From NCBI GenBank assembly GCA_041621405.1, contig JBFKAV010000007.1, positions 1 through 50,401 on the forward strand: 50,401 nucleotides of DNA, read 5' to 3'. A program made the translations under genes and the position numbers. The notes below the pieces were generated by a model. The model saw nothing but the letters and a program-made list of their open reading frames with translations, ran no database searches and was not told the origin of the DNA. The stretch's first letter is position 1. Each line of letters starts with the position of its first letter. This document shows positions 15,903 to 24,672 of the stretch, one piece after another. The stretch comes from JBFKAV01 sp041621405. Its GTDB lineage: Bacteria > Pseudomonadota > Alphaproteobacteria > Rhodobacterales > Rhodobacteraceae.

Positions 15903-16736
15903 TCAGCTCCTGGCCAGCACCCAGTCGAGCGCGCGGCTGGGCAGGAGCCGGGTGAGGGCGCCCATGACATAGGTCGGCGTGGTCACGTAGTAGCGCACGC
16001 GGGGGCTGGGGTGCTCGAGCGCATGGGCGAGCTTCCTGGTGACCGCCGAGGCGGGCAGCTCGAATGGGTCGGGCTTGGATTTCGGCGCGTAGAGGCGTTT
16101 CAGAAGCGTCGCACGGTACTCGTCGGCCCGCGGCGAGGCCTGCCAGTCGATCCATTTCTCGAAATGCGGGATCGCATTCTGCCGGATCCGCGAGGTGATC
16201 GGCCCGGGCTCGATCAGGATCACCCTGACCCCGGTGCCGCGCATCTCGAGCCTCAGGACCCCGGTCAGCCCCTCCATCGCGTACTTCGTCGCCGCGTAGG
16301 CGCCGCGCCACCTGATCGGGATGAAGCCGAGGATCGAGGAGCAGTTGACGATGCGGCCGTGCCCCTGCGCCCGCATCGCCGGGATCACCCGCCGCGTCAG
16401 GTCATGAACGCCGAAGAGGTTGGTCTCGAAGATCTCACGCAGCGCCCCGCGCGGCAGGTCCTCGACCGCGCCGGGGCAGGCGAAGGCGCCGTTGTTGAAG
16501 AGCGCATCGAGCGTGCCGCCGGTGCGCGCGAGCGCCTCAGCCACCGCCGCGCCGATACTCGCTTCGTCGGCATAGTCGAGACGGAAGCTTTCCAGCCCCT
16601 CGGCGCGGAGCCGTTCGCAATCCGCCTCCTTGCGGCAAGTGGCGAAGACGCGCCAGCCGCGGGCCTTGAGCCCGTGCGCGGCGTCGTAGCCGATGCCGGA
16701 GGAGCAGCCCGTGATGAGCACCGATCTCGCCGTCAT
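15903..16736 (-). CDS. Short-chain dehydrogenase/reductase
   Basis: A 277-residue classical SDR. The NAD(P)-binding TGCSSGIG starts near residue 9, followed by NNGAF (where NNAG is usual), and the catalytic Ser in NCSSILGF and Tyr-Lys in YAATKYAM. PGPITSR follows as expected. The extended C-terminal part (from about residue 190) is typical of the longer cis-retinol-dehydrogenase-like members acting on lipids or steroid-like compounds, but the substrate is unknown. It is divergent from parC; the 49-base gap must hold both promoters or parC's lies inside this gene. Confidence 0.9.
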   Translation of the reverse strand: MTARSVLITGCSSGIGYDAAHGLKARGWRVFATCRKEADCERLRAEGLESFRLDYADEASIGAAVAEALARTGGTLDALFNNGAFACPGAVEDLPRGALREIFETNLFGVHDLTRRVIPAMRAQGHGRIVNCSSILGFIPIRWRGAYAATKYAMEGLTGVLRLEMRGTGVRVILIEPGPITSRIRQNAIPHFEKWIDWQASPRADEYRATLLKRLYAPKSKPDPFELPASAVTRKLAHALEHPSPRVRYYVTTPTYVMGALTRLLPSRALDWVLARS

Positions 16737-16785
16737 GGAGCACTCCGCGCTGGACCCCTGCCGCCGCGGCGTTTACACCACATCC

Positions 16786-19131
16786 ATGTCGGACGCCACT
16801 GACGGCAACAACATAGAGCCCCGGGAGATTGCCGAGCCGCTCTCCCGTGCGATCGGCGAGCGGTATCTCACCTACGCGCTCTCGACGATCATGCACCGGG
16901 CGTTGCCGGACGCCCGCGACGGGCTGAAGCCGGTGCACCGGCGCATCCTCTACGCGATGCGCGAGCTCCGCCTCTCGCCGACCGGGGGCTTTCGCAAGTC
17001 GGCCAAGATCTCGGGCGACGTGATGGGCAATTACCACCCGCACGGCGACGCCGCGATCTACGACGCGATGGCGCGGCTGGCGCAGGATTTCGCCATGCGC
17101 TACCCGCTGGTCGACGGCCAGGGCAACTTCGGCAACGTCGACGGCGACAACCCGGCCGCCTCCCGCTACACCGAGGCCCGGCTGACCGCGGCCGCCGAGG
17201 CGCTGATGGAGGGGCTCGACGAGGACGCGGTCGATTTCCGGCCGAACTACGACGGCACGCTCCGCGAGCCGGTGGTGCTTCCCGCCGCCTTCCCGAACCT
17301 GCTGGCGAACGGTGCCAGCGGAATCGCGGTCGGCATGGCCACCAACATCCCGCCGCACAATCTCGACGAACTCCTGGAAGCCTGCATCCACTTGGCCAGG
17401 GCGAAGAATTCCGAGCTGGTGCGCGACGACACGCTGATCGAGATCGTGAAGGGGCCGGACTTCCCCACTGGGGGCGTGATCGTCGAGCCGAAGGACTCGC
17501 TCCGCGAGGCCTACCTGACGGGTCGCGGCTCGATCCGCACCCGGGCGCGTTGGGAGAAGGAGGCGCTCGGCCAGGGCACCTGGCAGATCGTGGTCACCGA
17601 AATCCCCTATCAGGTGCAGAAGTCGAAGCTGATCGAGCGCATCGCCGAACTGATCCAGACCAAGAAGGTCCCGATCCTCGCCGACGTGCGCGATGAATCG
17701 GCCGAAGACATCCGCATCGTGCTGGAGCCGCGCTCACGGAACGTGGACCCCGAGCTGCTGATGGGGATGCTCTTCCGCAACTCCGACCTCGAGGCACGCT
17801 TCGCGCTCAACATGAATGTGCTGATCGACGGCCGGGTGCCGAAGGTATGTTCGCTGAAGGAGGTGCTGCGCGCCTTTCTCGACCACCGGCGCGAGGTGCT
17901 CTCCCGCCGTTCGCGGCACCGACTGGAGAAGATCGACCACCGGCTCGAGGTGCTGGAAGGCTTCATCACCGCCTTCCTCAACCTCGACCGGGTGATCGAC
18001 ATCATCCGCTACGACGACGATCCCAAGGCGGCGCTCATGCGCGAGGACTGGGGCAGGACGCACGTTCGCGCCAGTTCGGAGAAGGACTACATGAGCCCGG
18101 CTTCGGGCGAGGGCGAGCTCTCCGAGGTGCAGGTCGAGGCAATCCTCAACATGCGGCTCCGCTCGCTGCGTCGGCTCGAGGAGCTGGAGCTCCGCCGCGA
18201 GCGCGACGACCTGATGAAGGAACGCGCCGAGCTCGAGGACCTCCTGGCCGACGAGGGCCTGCAATGGGGCCGGATCGCTGAGGAGTTGCGCGAGGTGCGC
18301 AAGAAGTTCGGCAGCGGCGCCCCGGGCGGCGCCCGGCGCACCGGATTCGCCGAGGCCGGCGAGGCGCCCGAGGTGCCCGTGGAGGCGATGATCGAGCGCG
18401 AGCCGGTCACCGTGATCTGCTCGAAGATGGGCTGGATCCGGGCGCTGAAGGGCCACCAGCCGCTCGACGCCGAGGTGAAGTTCAAGGACGGCGACGGGCC
18501 GCGTTTCGCCTTCCACGCCGAGACCACCGACAAGATCCTGCTGTTCGGGTCGAACGGGCGCTTCTACACCCTGCAGGCGGCCAGCCTGCCGGGCGGCCGC
18601 GGCATGGGCGAGCCGGTGCGGCTGATGCTGGACCTGCCGAACGAGGCCGAGATCGTGGCGCTCTTTGCCCACCAGCCGGGGGCCAGGCTGATCGTCGCCT
18701 CCTCGGTCGGCGACGGCTTCGTCGTGGCCGAGGATGAGGTCCTGGCGCAGACCAGGGCGGGCAAGCAGGTGCTGAACCTCGCCCCGGGCGTCACCGCGGC
18801 GGCCTGCGCCGCGGTCAGGGGCGACCACGTGGCGGTGGCGAGCCGGAACGGCAAGCTCCTGGTCTTCCCGCTCTCCGAGCTGCCGGAGATGGCGCGCGGC
18901 AAGGGGGTGCGGCTGCAGAAATACAAGCAGGCGCGCGGCCGGCAGGGTCAGCTCGAGCTCGATGGCGGGCTTGCCGACGTGGCCACCTTCGCCTGGGCAG
19001 AGGGGCTTTCCTGGACCATGGGCGGCGGCAAGACCCGGACCGAGCCCGACATGGGGGAATGGCTCGGCGCCCGCGCCGGCGTGGGCAAGCGGCCGCCGCA
19101 CGGGTTTCCGAAGTCGAACCGGTTCGACTGA
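16786..19131 (+). CDS. parC: DNA topoisomerase IV subunit A
   Basis: The 781-residue subunit breaks and rejoins DNA to decatenate daughter chromosomes, with ParE as ATPase partner. The N-terminal breakage domain has RALPDARDGLKPVHRRILYA, the MGNYHPHGD segment and the active-site Tyr in AASRYTEARL. A GyrA/ParC beta-pinwheel C-terminal part follows (VICSKMGWIRALKGH onward) without the GyrA box QRRGGKG, supporting ParC over GyrA. The start is placed at the ATG at 16786, which gives MSDATDGNNIEP before the conserved LSRAIGERYLTYALS; there is no obvious ribosome site and an upstream in-frame extension of 31 residues is open. Confidence 0.95.
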   Translation: MSDATDGNNIEPREIAEPLSRAIGERYLTYALSTIMHRALPDARDGLKPVHRRILYAMRELRLSPTGGFRKSAKISGDVMGNYHPHGDAAIYDAMARLAQDFAMRYPLVDGQGNFGNVDGDNPAASRYTEARLTAAAEALMEGLDEDAVDFRPNYDGTLREPVVLPAAFPNLLANGASGIAVGMATNIPPHNLDELLEACIHLARAKNSELVRDDTLIEIVKGPDFPTGGVIVEPKDSLREAYLTGRGSIRTRARWEKEALGQGTWQIVVTEIPYQVQKSKLIERIAELIQTKKVPILADVRDESAEDIRIVLEPRSRNVDPELLMGMLFRNSDLEARFALNMNVLIDGRVPKVCSLKEVLRAFLDHRREVLSRRSRHRLEKIDHRLEVLEGFITAFLNLDRVIDIIRYDDDPKAALMREDWGRTHVRASSEKDYMSPASGEGELSEVQVEAILNMRLRSLRRLEELELRRERDDLMKERAELEDLLADEGLQWGRIAEELREVRKKFGSGAPGGARRTGFAEAGEAPEVPVEAMIEREPVTVICSKMGWIRALKGHQPLDAEVKFKDGDGPRFAFHAETTDKILLFGSNGRFYTLQAASLPGGRGMGEPVRLMLDLPNEAEIVALFAHQPGARLIVASSVGDGFVVAEDEVLAQTRAGKQVLNLAPGVTAAACAAVRGDHVAVASRNGKLLVFPLSELPEMARGKGVRLQKYKQARGRQGQLELDGGLADVATFAWAEGLSWTMGGGKTRTEPDMGEWLGARAGVGKRPPHGFPKSNRFD

Positions 19132-19141
19132 CGGCGAGGCC

Positions 19142-19189
19142 GGGGGCTCTGCCCCCCGGACCCCCGCGGTATTTGAGACAAGAGGAAGG
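19142..19189 (+). repeat. REP-like intergenic repeat, copy 3
   Basis: GGGGGCTCTGCCCCCC (a G5/C5 hairpin) followed by GGACCCCCGCGGTATTTGAG and ACAAGAGGAAGG. This is the form of the family I recognise as widespread in Rhodobacterales intergenic DNA. It lies between the converging parC and RNase T2 genes. Confidence 0.65.
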
Positions 19190-19196
19190 ACGGACC

Positions 19197-19826
19197 TCAG
19201 GGTATCGGGTCGAGGAGCGCGTTCGTCAACGCGCAGTCGCGCGATGCATCCGCGGCGCAGGCGCGCGGTTCCAGATCGCGGGTCAGGCAGAGCCGCGCCT
19301 CCTGGATCCGCCCGGCCTTGCAGGTGACGGTGAGCATGTCAGGCTGCCAGCCGGGATTGGCCTCGAGGAAGGCCTCCTCGATCACCGAGGCGGGCAGCCG
19401 GAAGGCTTCGCGCAACTGCTGGAACAGTTCGGGGCGGTTCACCGCTTCGAACGCCGCCCGCGCGGCGGCGAAATAGTCCTCGGGCGCGAGCCCCGAGCAG
19501 CGGCCGTGCTTCTTCCACTGGTGCCAGGCCAGACCGGGGCTGCCCATGATGTCGGCCATCGCCGCGGTCTCGGCGCGGCTCGGGTCGCGCGCGGGCGTCC
19601 GGCACCACGAGGGCCAGCCGGCCTCGAACTGCGGCCAGAGGCCGTGGAGGATCCAGCCGAAATCGCGATCCTCCTCGCACTGCGGCGCGTCCCGCGCATC
19701 GCCTTCCAGCGCGCACCAGGTCGGCGACCAGGAGAGCGAGAGCACGTAGTAGTCGAAATCGCCCGCCGGCTCGCCCTCGGCGAAGGCGGCCTGCGCGGCG
19801 AGGATCAGGGCGGCGAGCCAACGCAT
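19197..19826 (-). CDS. Secreted ribonuclease T2
   Basis: A 209-residue RNase T2 family endoribonuclease. A signal peptide (MRWLAALILAAQAAFA, cleavage after residue 16) sends it to the periplasm or outside. Both catalytic segments are present: HGLWPQFE (CAS I) and WHQWKKHGRCSG (CAS II), along with several cysteines likely to form disulfides (WCALEG, WCRTP, KHGRC, TCKAG, LCLTR). The start at 19826 has GAGGGAAAGAGAAA just upstream; the longer open frame is unsupported. It would degrade RNA to 3'-nucleotides through 2',3'-cyclic intermediates, which the CpdB encoded at 34357-36336 can process. Confidence 0.93.
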   Translation of the reverse strand: MRWLAALILAAQAAFAEGEPAGDFDYYVLSLSWSPTWCALEGDARDAPQCEEDRDFGWILHGLWPQFEAGWPSWCRTPARDPSRAETAAMADIMGSPGLAWHQWKKHGRCSGLAPEDYFAAARAAFEAVNRPELFQQLREAFRLPASVIEEAFLEANPGWQPDMLTVTCKAGRIQEARLCLTRDLEPRACAADASRDCALTNALLDPIP

Positions 19827-19948
19827 TTTCTCTTTCCCTCGGCCCGTTGAATGCCTATATGAACAGCGATTTCCCGACATCGGAGAATCCCGGGCGAGCC
19901 CCGGTGCCGGATCCCGGCGTCGGACGAGTAGTGTCAAGGAGTGTCACC

Positions 19949-20710
19949 ATGAACAAGCCCCTCATGGCCAAGGCCACCGCCGTCTGGCTTGTCGACAACA
20001 CCACGCTGAGCTTCAAGCAGATCGCCGATTTCTGCGGGCTGCACGAGCTCGAGGTCCAGGGCATCGCCGACGGCGACGTGGCGCAGGGGGTGAAGGGCTT
20101 CGACCCGATCGCCAACAACCAGCTCGAGCCGGTCGAGATCGAGCGCGGCGAGAAGGACCCTGGCTACAAGCTGAAGCTGAAGTTCAACCCCGCCTCCGTG
20201 GGCGAGGAGAAGCGCCGCGGCCCGCGCTACACGCCGTTGTCGAAGCGCCAGGACCGGCCGGCCGCGATCCTCTGGCTGGTGAAGTTCCACCCCGAGCTGA
20301 CCGACGGCCAGATCGGCAAGCTCGTCGGAACCACCAAGCCGACGATCCAGGCGATCCGCGACCGCACCCACTGGAACATAGGAAACATCCAGCCGATCGA
20401 CCCGGTGGCGCTCGGGCTCTGCAAGCAGTCGGAGCTCGACGCCGCGGTGCAGAAGGCGGCGAAGAAGAACGCCGCCGAGGGCGGGCTGATGACCGACGAC
20501 GAACGGCGCAAGCTGGTCTCAACCGAGCAGTCGCTGGGGATGTCGCCAGAGGCGAAGATCCCGAGCTCGATCGCCGGACTCGAGACCTTCTCGCTCAGCA
20601 GCGAGGAGGAAGAGGAGAAGAAGGAGGACGAGCCGCCCGACGCCGACAGCCTGTTCAACCTGCCCTCGGGCGAGGACGACGAGGAGGACGAGGACGAGCG
20701 CGGCCGCTAG
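19949..20710 (+). CDS. trcR: Cell-cycle transcriptional regulator TrcR (DUF1013)
   Basis: A 253-residue alphaproteobacterial regulator. The N-terminus MNKPLMAKATAVWLVDNTTL, followed by LSFKQIADFCGLHELEVQGI, forms one helix-turn-helix-like unit, and DGQIGKLVGTTKPTIQAIRDR a second, as in DUF1013/TrcR proteins that associate with RNA polymerase promoters in the Rhizobiales-Rhodobacterales cell-cycle network. The C-terminus is an acidic low-complexity tail of about 55 residues (SSEEEEEKKEDE; GEDDEEDEDERGR). AAGGAG lies seven bases before the ATG at 19949. A clear intrinsic terminator follows. Confidence 0.88.
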   Translation: MNKPLMAKATAVWLVDNTTLSFKQIADFCGLHELEVQGIADGDVAQGVKGFDPIANNQLEPVEIERGEKDPGYKLKLKFNPASVGEEKRRGPRYTPLSKRQDRPAAILWLVKFHPELTDGQIGKLVGTTKPTIQAIRDRTHWNIGNIQPIDPVALGLCKQSELDAAVQKAAKKNAAEGGLMTDDERRKLVSTEQSLGMSPEAKIPSSIAGLETFSLSSEEEEEKKEDEPPDADSLFNLPSGEDDEEDEDERGR

Positions 20711-20733
20711 GCGCTCCTGTCCTGCGGCGAGAT

Positions 20734-20760
20734 GGTCCCCGTCTGCGCGGGGGCCTTTTT
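20734..20760 (+). terminator. Intrinsic terminator of trcR
   Basis: GGTCCCC (20734-20740) pairs with GGGGGCC (20749-20755), and a run of five or more T follows. It lies 24 bases past the trcR stop. Confidence 0.85.
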
Positions 20761-20850
20761 CGTACCGGGGCGCGGCGATGTCCCCCAACGCGCACGAAGT
20801 GACGTTTTTCGACACGACGGAATCGGGTCGCGGGCGCACCTGTCGCCGCA

Positions 20851-20871
20851 GCGGGCCATCTCCCGGCCCGC
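20851..20871 (+). promoter_or_regulatory. Hairpin next to the gbcA ribosome site
   Basis: GCGGGCC (20851-20857) and GGCCCGC (20865-20871) form a 7-bp perfect stem ending four bases before the GGAGGA ribosome site of gbcA. It could affect translation or be an operator; no regulator is identified. Confidence 0.4.
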
Positions 20872-20886
20872 GCCGGAGGACCGCCC

Positions 20887-22122
20887 ATGCTGAGAGACCC
20901 CGAGGTTCTGTCCCTTCTGCTCGCCCGTCGGCCCGAGCATTCGCTGGCGCAGCCGTTCTACACCGACGGCGGCATCTACGACGCCGAGCTGCGCCAGATC
21001 TGGGCGCGCGAGTGGATCTTCGCCGCCTCGGCCGCCGAGCTGCCGAAGCCGGGGAGCTTCGTCACGGTCCAGATCGGTGCCTACCCGGTGGTCATTGTCC
21101 GAGGCCAGGACGGCGAGGTGCGCGCCTTCCACAACAGTTGCCGCCACCGCGGCAGCCGGATCTGCTCGGCCGCCAAGGGCAACACCCCCAAGCTCGTCTG
21201 CCCCTATCACCAGTGGACCTACGAGCTCGACGGCCGCCTGCTCTACGCCCGCGACATGGGCGCCGATTTCGACACCTCGAGGCACGGGCTGAAGCCGGTG
21301 CACGCCCGGGTCGCCGCCGGCATGGTGTTCCTCTGCCTCGCCGAGACCCCGCCCAGCTTCGATGCCGTGAAGGAGGCCGCCGACCGCTACGCCGCGCCGC
21401 ATCGCCTGGGCGAGATGAAGGTGGCGCAGCAGTCGACCATCGTCGAGCAGGGCAACTGGAAGCTGGTGATGGAGAACAACCGGGAGTGCTATCACTGCTC
21501 GGGCTCGCATCCGGCGCTCTGCCGCACCTTCGACGACGATCCCGACCTGGTCGGCGGCGAGGACAGCATCGGCTCGCCCGCCGGCGCAGCCCATGTCGAG
21601 CGCTGCGAGGCGGCGGGGCTGCCGTCGCGCTATCTCTGCGATCCGGGCGACCAGTGGCGGCTGGTCCGCATCCCGTTCATCGGCGAGGCGGTGAGCTACA
21701 CCATGGACGGCAAGCAGGCGGTCAGGAAACTGATCCCCGGCATGCCCTTTGCCAATGCCGGCTCGCTGCTGTTCTTCCACTACCCCAACACCTGGAATCA
21801 CTTCCTTTCGGACCACGTGATCAATTTCCGCGTCCTGCCGGTGGGCCCGACCGAGACCCAGGTCACCACCACCTGGCTCGTGCACAAGGATGCGGTCGAG
21901 GGCAAGGATTACGACCTCGGGCGCCTGACCGAGGTCTGGGTCGCCACCAACGACGAGGACCGCCGGGTGGTGGAGGAAAACCAGCTCGGCATCGCCTCGC
22001 CGGCCTACGAGCCCGGCCCCTATTCGCGGCGCCAGGAGAGCGGCGTGATCCAGTTCATCGACTGGTACGCGCGGGCGATGCAGGGCCGGCTCGCCGGCCG
22101 CGGCTTGATCGCGGCGGAGTAG
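20887..22122 (+). CDS. gbcA: Glycine betaine monooxygenase, Rieske oxygenase component
   Basis: The 411-residue protein, with its reductase GbcB, would demethylate glycine betaine to dimethylglycine and formaldehyde using O2. Rieske cluster ligands are Cys85/His87 (NSCRHRG) and Cys105/His108 (CPYHQW). The mononuclear iron site is in NNRECYHCSGSHP (Glu200, His203, His208), a sequence typical of GbcA and unlike the aromatic dioxygenases. A ribosome site GGAGGA precedes the ATG. gbcB follows after four bases. No dimethylglycine oxidation genes are in the window. Confidence 0.88.
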   Translation: MLRDPEVLSLLLARRPEHSLAQPFYTDGGIYDAELRQIWAREWIFAASAAELPKPGSFVTVQIGAYPVVIVRGQDGEVRAFHNSCRHRGSRICSAAKGNTPKLVCPYHQWTYELDGRLLYARDMGADFDTSRHGLKPVHARVAAGMVFLCLAETPPSFDAVKEAADRYAAPHRLGEMKVAQQSTIVEQGNWKLVMENNRECYHCSGSHPALCRTFDDDPDLVGGEDSIGSPAGAAHVERCEAAGLPSRYLCDPGDQWRLVRIPFIGEAVSYTMDGKQAVRKLIPGMPFANAGSLLFFHYPNTWNHFLSDHVINFRVLPVGPTETQVTTTWLVHKDAVEGKDYDLGRLTEVWVATNDEDRRVVEENQLGIASPAYEPGPYSRRQESGVIQFIDWYARAMQGRLAGRGLIAAE

Positions 22123-22126
22123 GCCA

Positions 22127-23206
22127 ATGATCCCGATGCCGCGCGAGGACACGCCGCTCTGGACGGACGCCGAGCCGCTGGAATGCGTGATGGTGGTGCC
22201 CGAGGCGCCGGACGTGAAGACCTTCGTCTTCCGCCCGCCGTCCGGGGCGACCTTCCTGTTCCGCGCGGGGCAGTTCATCACCTTCGAGCTGCCCATGCCC
22301 GGCGGGCCCGAACATCGCACCTACACAATCTCGTCGAGCCCGACGACCAACGCCTATATCTCGGTCACCGTGAAGGCGCAGCCCGACGGCAAGGGCGGCT
22401 CGAAGTGGCTGCTGGAGAACCTCCAGCCGGGGATGCGGCTCAAGGTCTTCGGGCCGGCGGGCATCTTCCACCTGCCGCGCCAGCCGGACAGCAAGTACCT
22501 GTTCATCTCGGCAGGCTCGGGCATCACCCCGATGATGTCGATGGCGAGCTTCCTGTTCGAGCGCGGCGAGGAGCCCGACGTCAGCTTCGTCGCCTGCGCC
22601 CGCAAGCCCTCGGATCTGATCTACCGCAAGCGGCTGGAATACATGGCGAGCCGGGTGCAGGGGCTGAAGCTGCACTTCGTGGCCGGCCGCGACGAGCCCT
22701 ACGAGGTCTGGACCGGCTATCGCGGCCGATTCAACCAGCTCATGCTGAGCTTGATGGCGCCCGACTACCTCGAGCGCGAGGTCTATTGTTGCGGCCCCGA
22801 GGGCTTCATGCAGTCGGTCCGCGACATGTTGAACGCGCTCGGCTACGACATGTCGCGCTACCGGCAGGAGAGCTTCGGCGCGCCGCCGGAGTCTGTCGCG
22901 GACATCGTGGCGCCCGAGAGCGACGTGGTGCCGCAGGAACTGGCGCCGGCCGAGATAAGCTTCGCAGGCTCGGGCGTCATTGCGGCCTGCACCGAGACCG
23001 ACACCGTTCTTGCGGTGGCGAAGCGGTCGGGGCTCAACATCCCCTCGGGCTGCACCTTCGGCGTCTGCGGCACCTGCAAGGTCAGGAAGACTGCCGGCGA
23101 GGTGCACATGGTGCACAACGGCGGCATCAGCGAGGACGACATCGAGGCGGGGTACATCCTCGCCTGCTGCTCGAAGCCCCTGGGCAAGGTCGAAGTGGCG
23201 GTCTGA
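22127..23206 (+). CDS. gbcB: Glycine betaine monooxygenase, reductase component
   Basis: A 359-residue ferredoxin-NAD(P)H reductase that feeds electrons to GbcA. The FAD-binding RTYTISSSP lies at 64-72, the NAD(P)-binding domain has SAGSGITPMMSM and CCGPEGFM, and a C-terminal plant-type 2Fe-2S domain carries Cys309, Cys314 and Cys317 (SGCTFGVCGTC) plus a Cys in LACCSKP. The domain order (FAD, NAD, ferredoxin) is that of GbcB. The GGAG ribosome site lies inside the end of gbcA, so the two are one operon. The operator-like motif of the next operon begins 15 bases after its stop. Confidence 0.88.
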   Translation: MIPMPREDTPLWTDAEPLECVMVVPEAPDVKTFVFRPPSGATFLFRAGQFITFELPMPGGPEHRTYTISSSPTTNAYISVTVKAQPDGKGGSKWLLENLQPGMRLKVFGPAGIFHLPRQPDSKYLFISAGSGITPMMSMASFLFERGEEPDVSFVACARKPSDLIYRKRLEYMASRVQGLKLHFVAGRDEPYEVWTGYRGRFNQLMLSLMAPDYLEREVYCCGPEGFMQSVRDMLNALGYDMSRYRQESFGAPPESVADIVAPESDVVPQELAPAEISFAGSGVIAACTETDTVLAVAKRSGLNIPSGCTFGVCGTCKVRKTAGEVHMVHNGGISEDDIEAGYILACCSKPLGKVEVAV

Positions 23207-23220
23207 CGCCCGTCCGCGCG

Positions 23221-23238
23221 GCATCGGACCATCGTCCG
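23221..23238 (+). promoter_or_regulatory. Shared operator-like motif, copy A (sensor kinase promoter)
   Basis: GCATCGGACCATCGTCCG contains the inverted repeat CGGAC-catc-GTCCG. Its first 15 bases after the G (CATCGGACCATCGTC) recur exactly at 26139-26153 and with two changes at 26722-26736. Its centre lies about 45 bases before the histidine kinase ATG, suitable for autoregulation. Confidence 0.6.
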
Positions 23239-23274
23239 TAGCGCGGCTGACGATTGTCTGGTTGACTGCGCCGG

Positions 23275-24672
23275 ATGCGACCGATCCGGTTGAAGCCAGG
23301 CTGGTTCCGCCAGACGCTGCCCTGCCAGTTCCTGCTGGCCGGGGGCGGCGTCATGCTGGTGGCGATGCTGGTGGTCGGCACCTGGGTGGCCGATCGGATC
23401 GAGCAGGGTGTGGTGGACAACTCCGCCGTCGCCGCCGCGCTCTACATGGAGAGCTTCGTCTCGCCCCTGAGCCAGGAGCTCGCCGACACCGAAGGGCTGT
23501 CGCCACCCGCCCGCCAGGCACTGTACGAGATCTTCGCCAGCACCGCGCTGGGCGAGCGGGTGGTGGCCTACAAGATCTGGAAGCCGGGCGGGCTGGTGGT
23601 GCATGCCTCCGACCCGGCGCTGGAAGGACGCCGGTTCGAGCCCTCGGACGACCTCAGGACCGCCTGGACCGGGGAGATCGCGGCCTCGTTCGAGGACCTC
23701 AACGATCCCGAGGACGAGGGCGAGGCGGATCTCGGCATCCCGCTTCTGGAAGTCTACAGCCCGATCCGGGAGATCTGGACCGGCGAGGTCATCGCGGTTG
23801 CCGAGTTCTACGAGCGCGCCGACGGGCTGGCGCGCGTGCTCGGGGATGCGCGGCGCAAGAGCTGGCTCCTGGTCTCGGGCGTGTTCCTCACGAGCGGGCT
23901 CCTGCTCTACGGCATCGTCCAGGCCGGCGGCCGGACGATCGAGCGTCAGCAGACCGATCTCGAGGCGCAGCTTGTCGAGACCCGCCGCGTCTCGGAGCAG
24001 AATCGGGCGCTGCGCGAGCGGGTGATGGCGGCGGCGACGCGCTCGACCGCGCAGGCCGAGCGGGTGATGCAGCGCGTCGGGCTCGATCTGCACGACGGCG
24101 TGGCGCAGCACCTGTCGCTGGCGAGTCTGAGGCTCGACGAGGCGCTGGGCGGCACCGGGAACTCCGAGGCAAGCACGGTGCGCGCCGCGGTCGACGCGGC
24201 GATGCGGGAGCTCCGGGCGATCTCGCGCGGGCTGGCGCTGCCCGACCTGGAGCAGCTCGACGCCGAGGCGGTCGTGCGCCGCGCGGTCGACGATCACTGC
24301 CGCGCCTTCGGCACCGAGGTGCGGCTCGAGATCGGGGCGGGCACGGCGGCGCCACGCCTGCCTTTTGCCGCGCGCCTCTGCCTCTACCGGTTCCTGCAGG
24401 AGGGGCTTTCCAACGCCCACCGCCATGCCGGCGGCGCCGGCGTGGCGGTCGAGTTCCGAATTGGACCCGATGGGGTGGCTGCGACCGTGTCCGACCGCGG
24501 TCCGGGCTTCGATCCGCGGGCCGCAGTGGCGTTGCGCGCCGACGGCGGTCAGGGCCTACTGGGCCTGCGCGACCGCGCCGAGGCATTGGGCGGGCAGGTG
24601 CAGCTGCGCTCGGCGCCCGGCGAGGGCAGCAGGATCAGCCTCACCCTGCCGGTCCAGGAGGCGGCGGCATGA
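23275..24672 (+). CDS. NarL-type sensor histidine kinase
   Basis: A 465-residue membrane sensor. The first membrane span is at about 18-38 and the second at 197-216, enclosing a periplasmic domain of about 155 residues (KIWKPGGLVVHASDP; PLLEVYSPIRE) whose beta-strand pattern is Cache/PAS-like. A coiled linker (221-265) leads to the HisKA_3 dimerisation domain with phospho-acceptor His273 in GLDLHDGVAQHLS. The ATPase domain has EGLSNAHRHA (376-385), DRGPGFD (407-413) and GGQGLLGLRDR (424-434). The stop overlaps the regulator start (ATGA). The signal is unknown; the adjacent secreted Asp-rich proteins are likely targets. Confidence 0.92.
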   Translation: MRPIRLKPGWFRQTLPCQFLLAGGGVMLVAMLVVGTWVADRIEQGVVDNSAVAAALYMESFVSPLSQELADTEGLSPPARQALYEIFASTALGERVVAYKIWKPGGLVVHASDPALEGRRFEPSDDLRTAWTGEIAASFEDLNDPEDEGEADLGIPLLEVYSPIREIWTGEVIAVAEFYERADGLARVLGDARRKSWLLVSGVFLTSGLLLYGIVQAGGRTIERQQTDLEAQLVETRRVSEQNRALRERVMAAATRSTAQAERVMQRVGLDLHDGVAQHLSLASLRLDEALGGTGNSEASTVRAAVDAAMRELRAISRGLALPDLEQLDAEAVVRRAVDDHCRAFGTEVRLEIGAGTAAPRLPFAARLCLYRFLQEGLSNAHRHAGGAGVAVEFRIGPDGVAATVSDRGPGFDPRAAVALRADGGQGLLGLRDRAEALGGQVQLRSAPGEGSRISLTLPVQEAAA

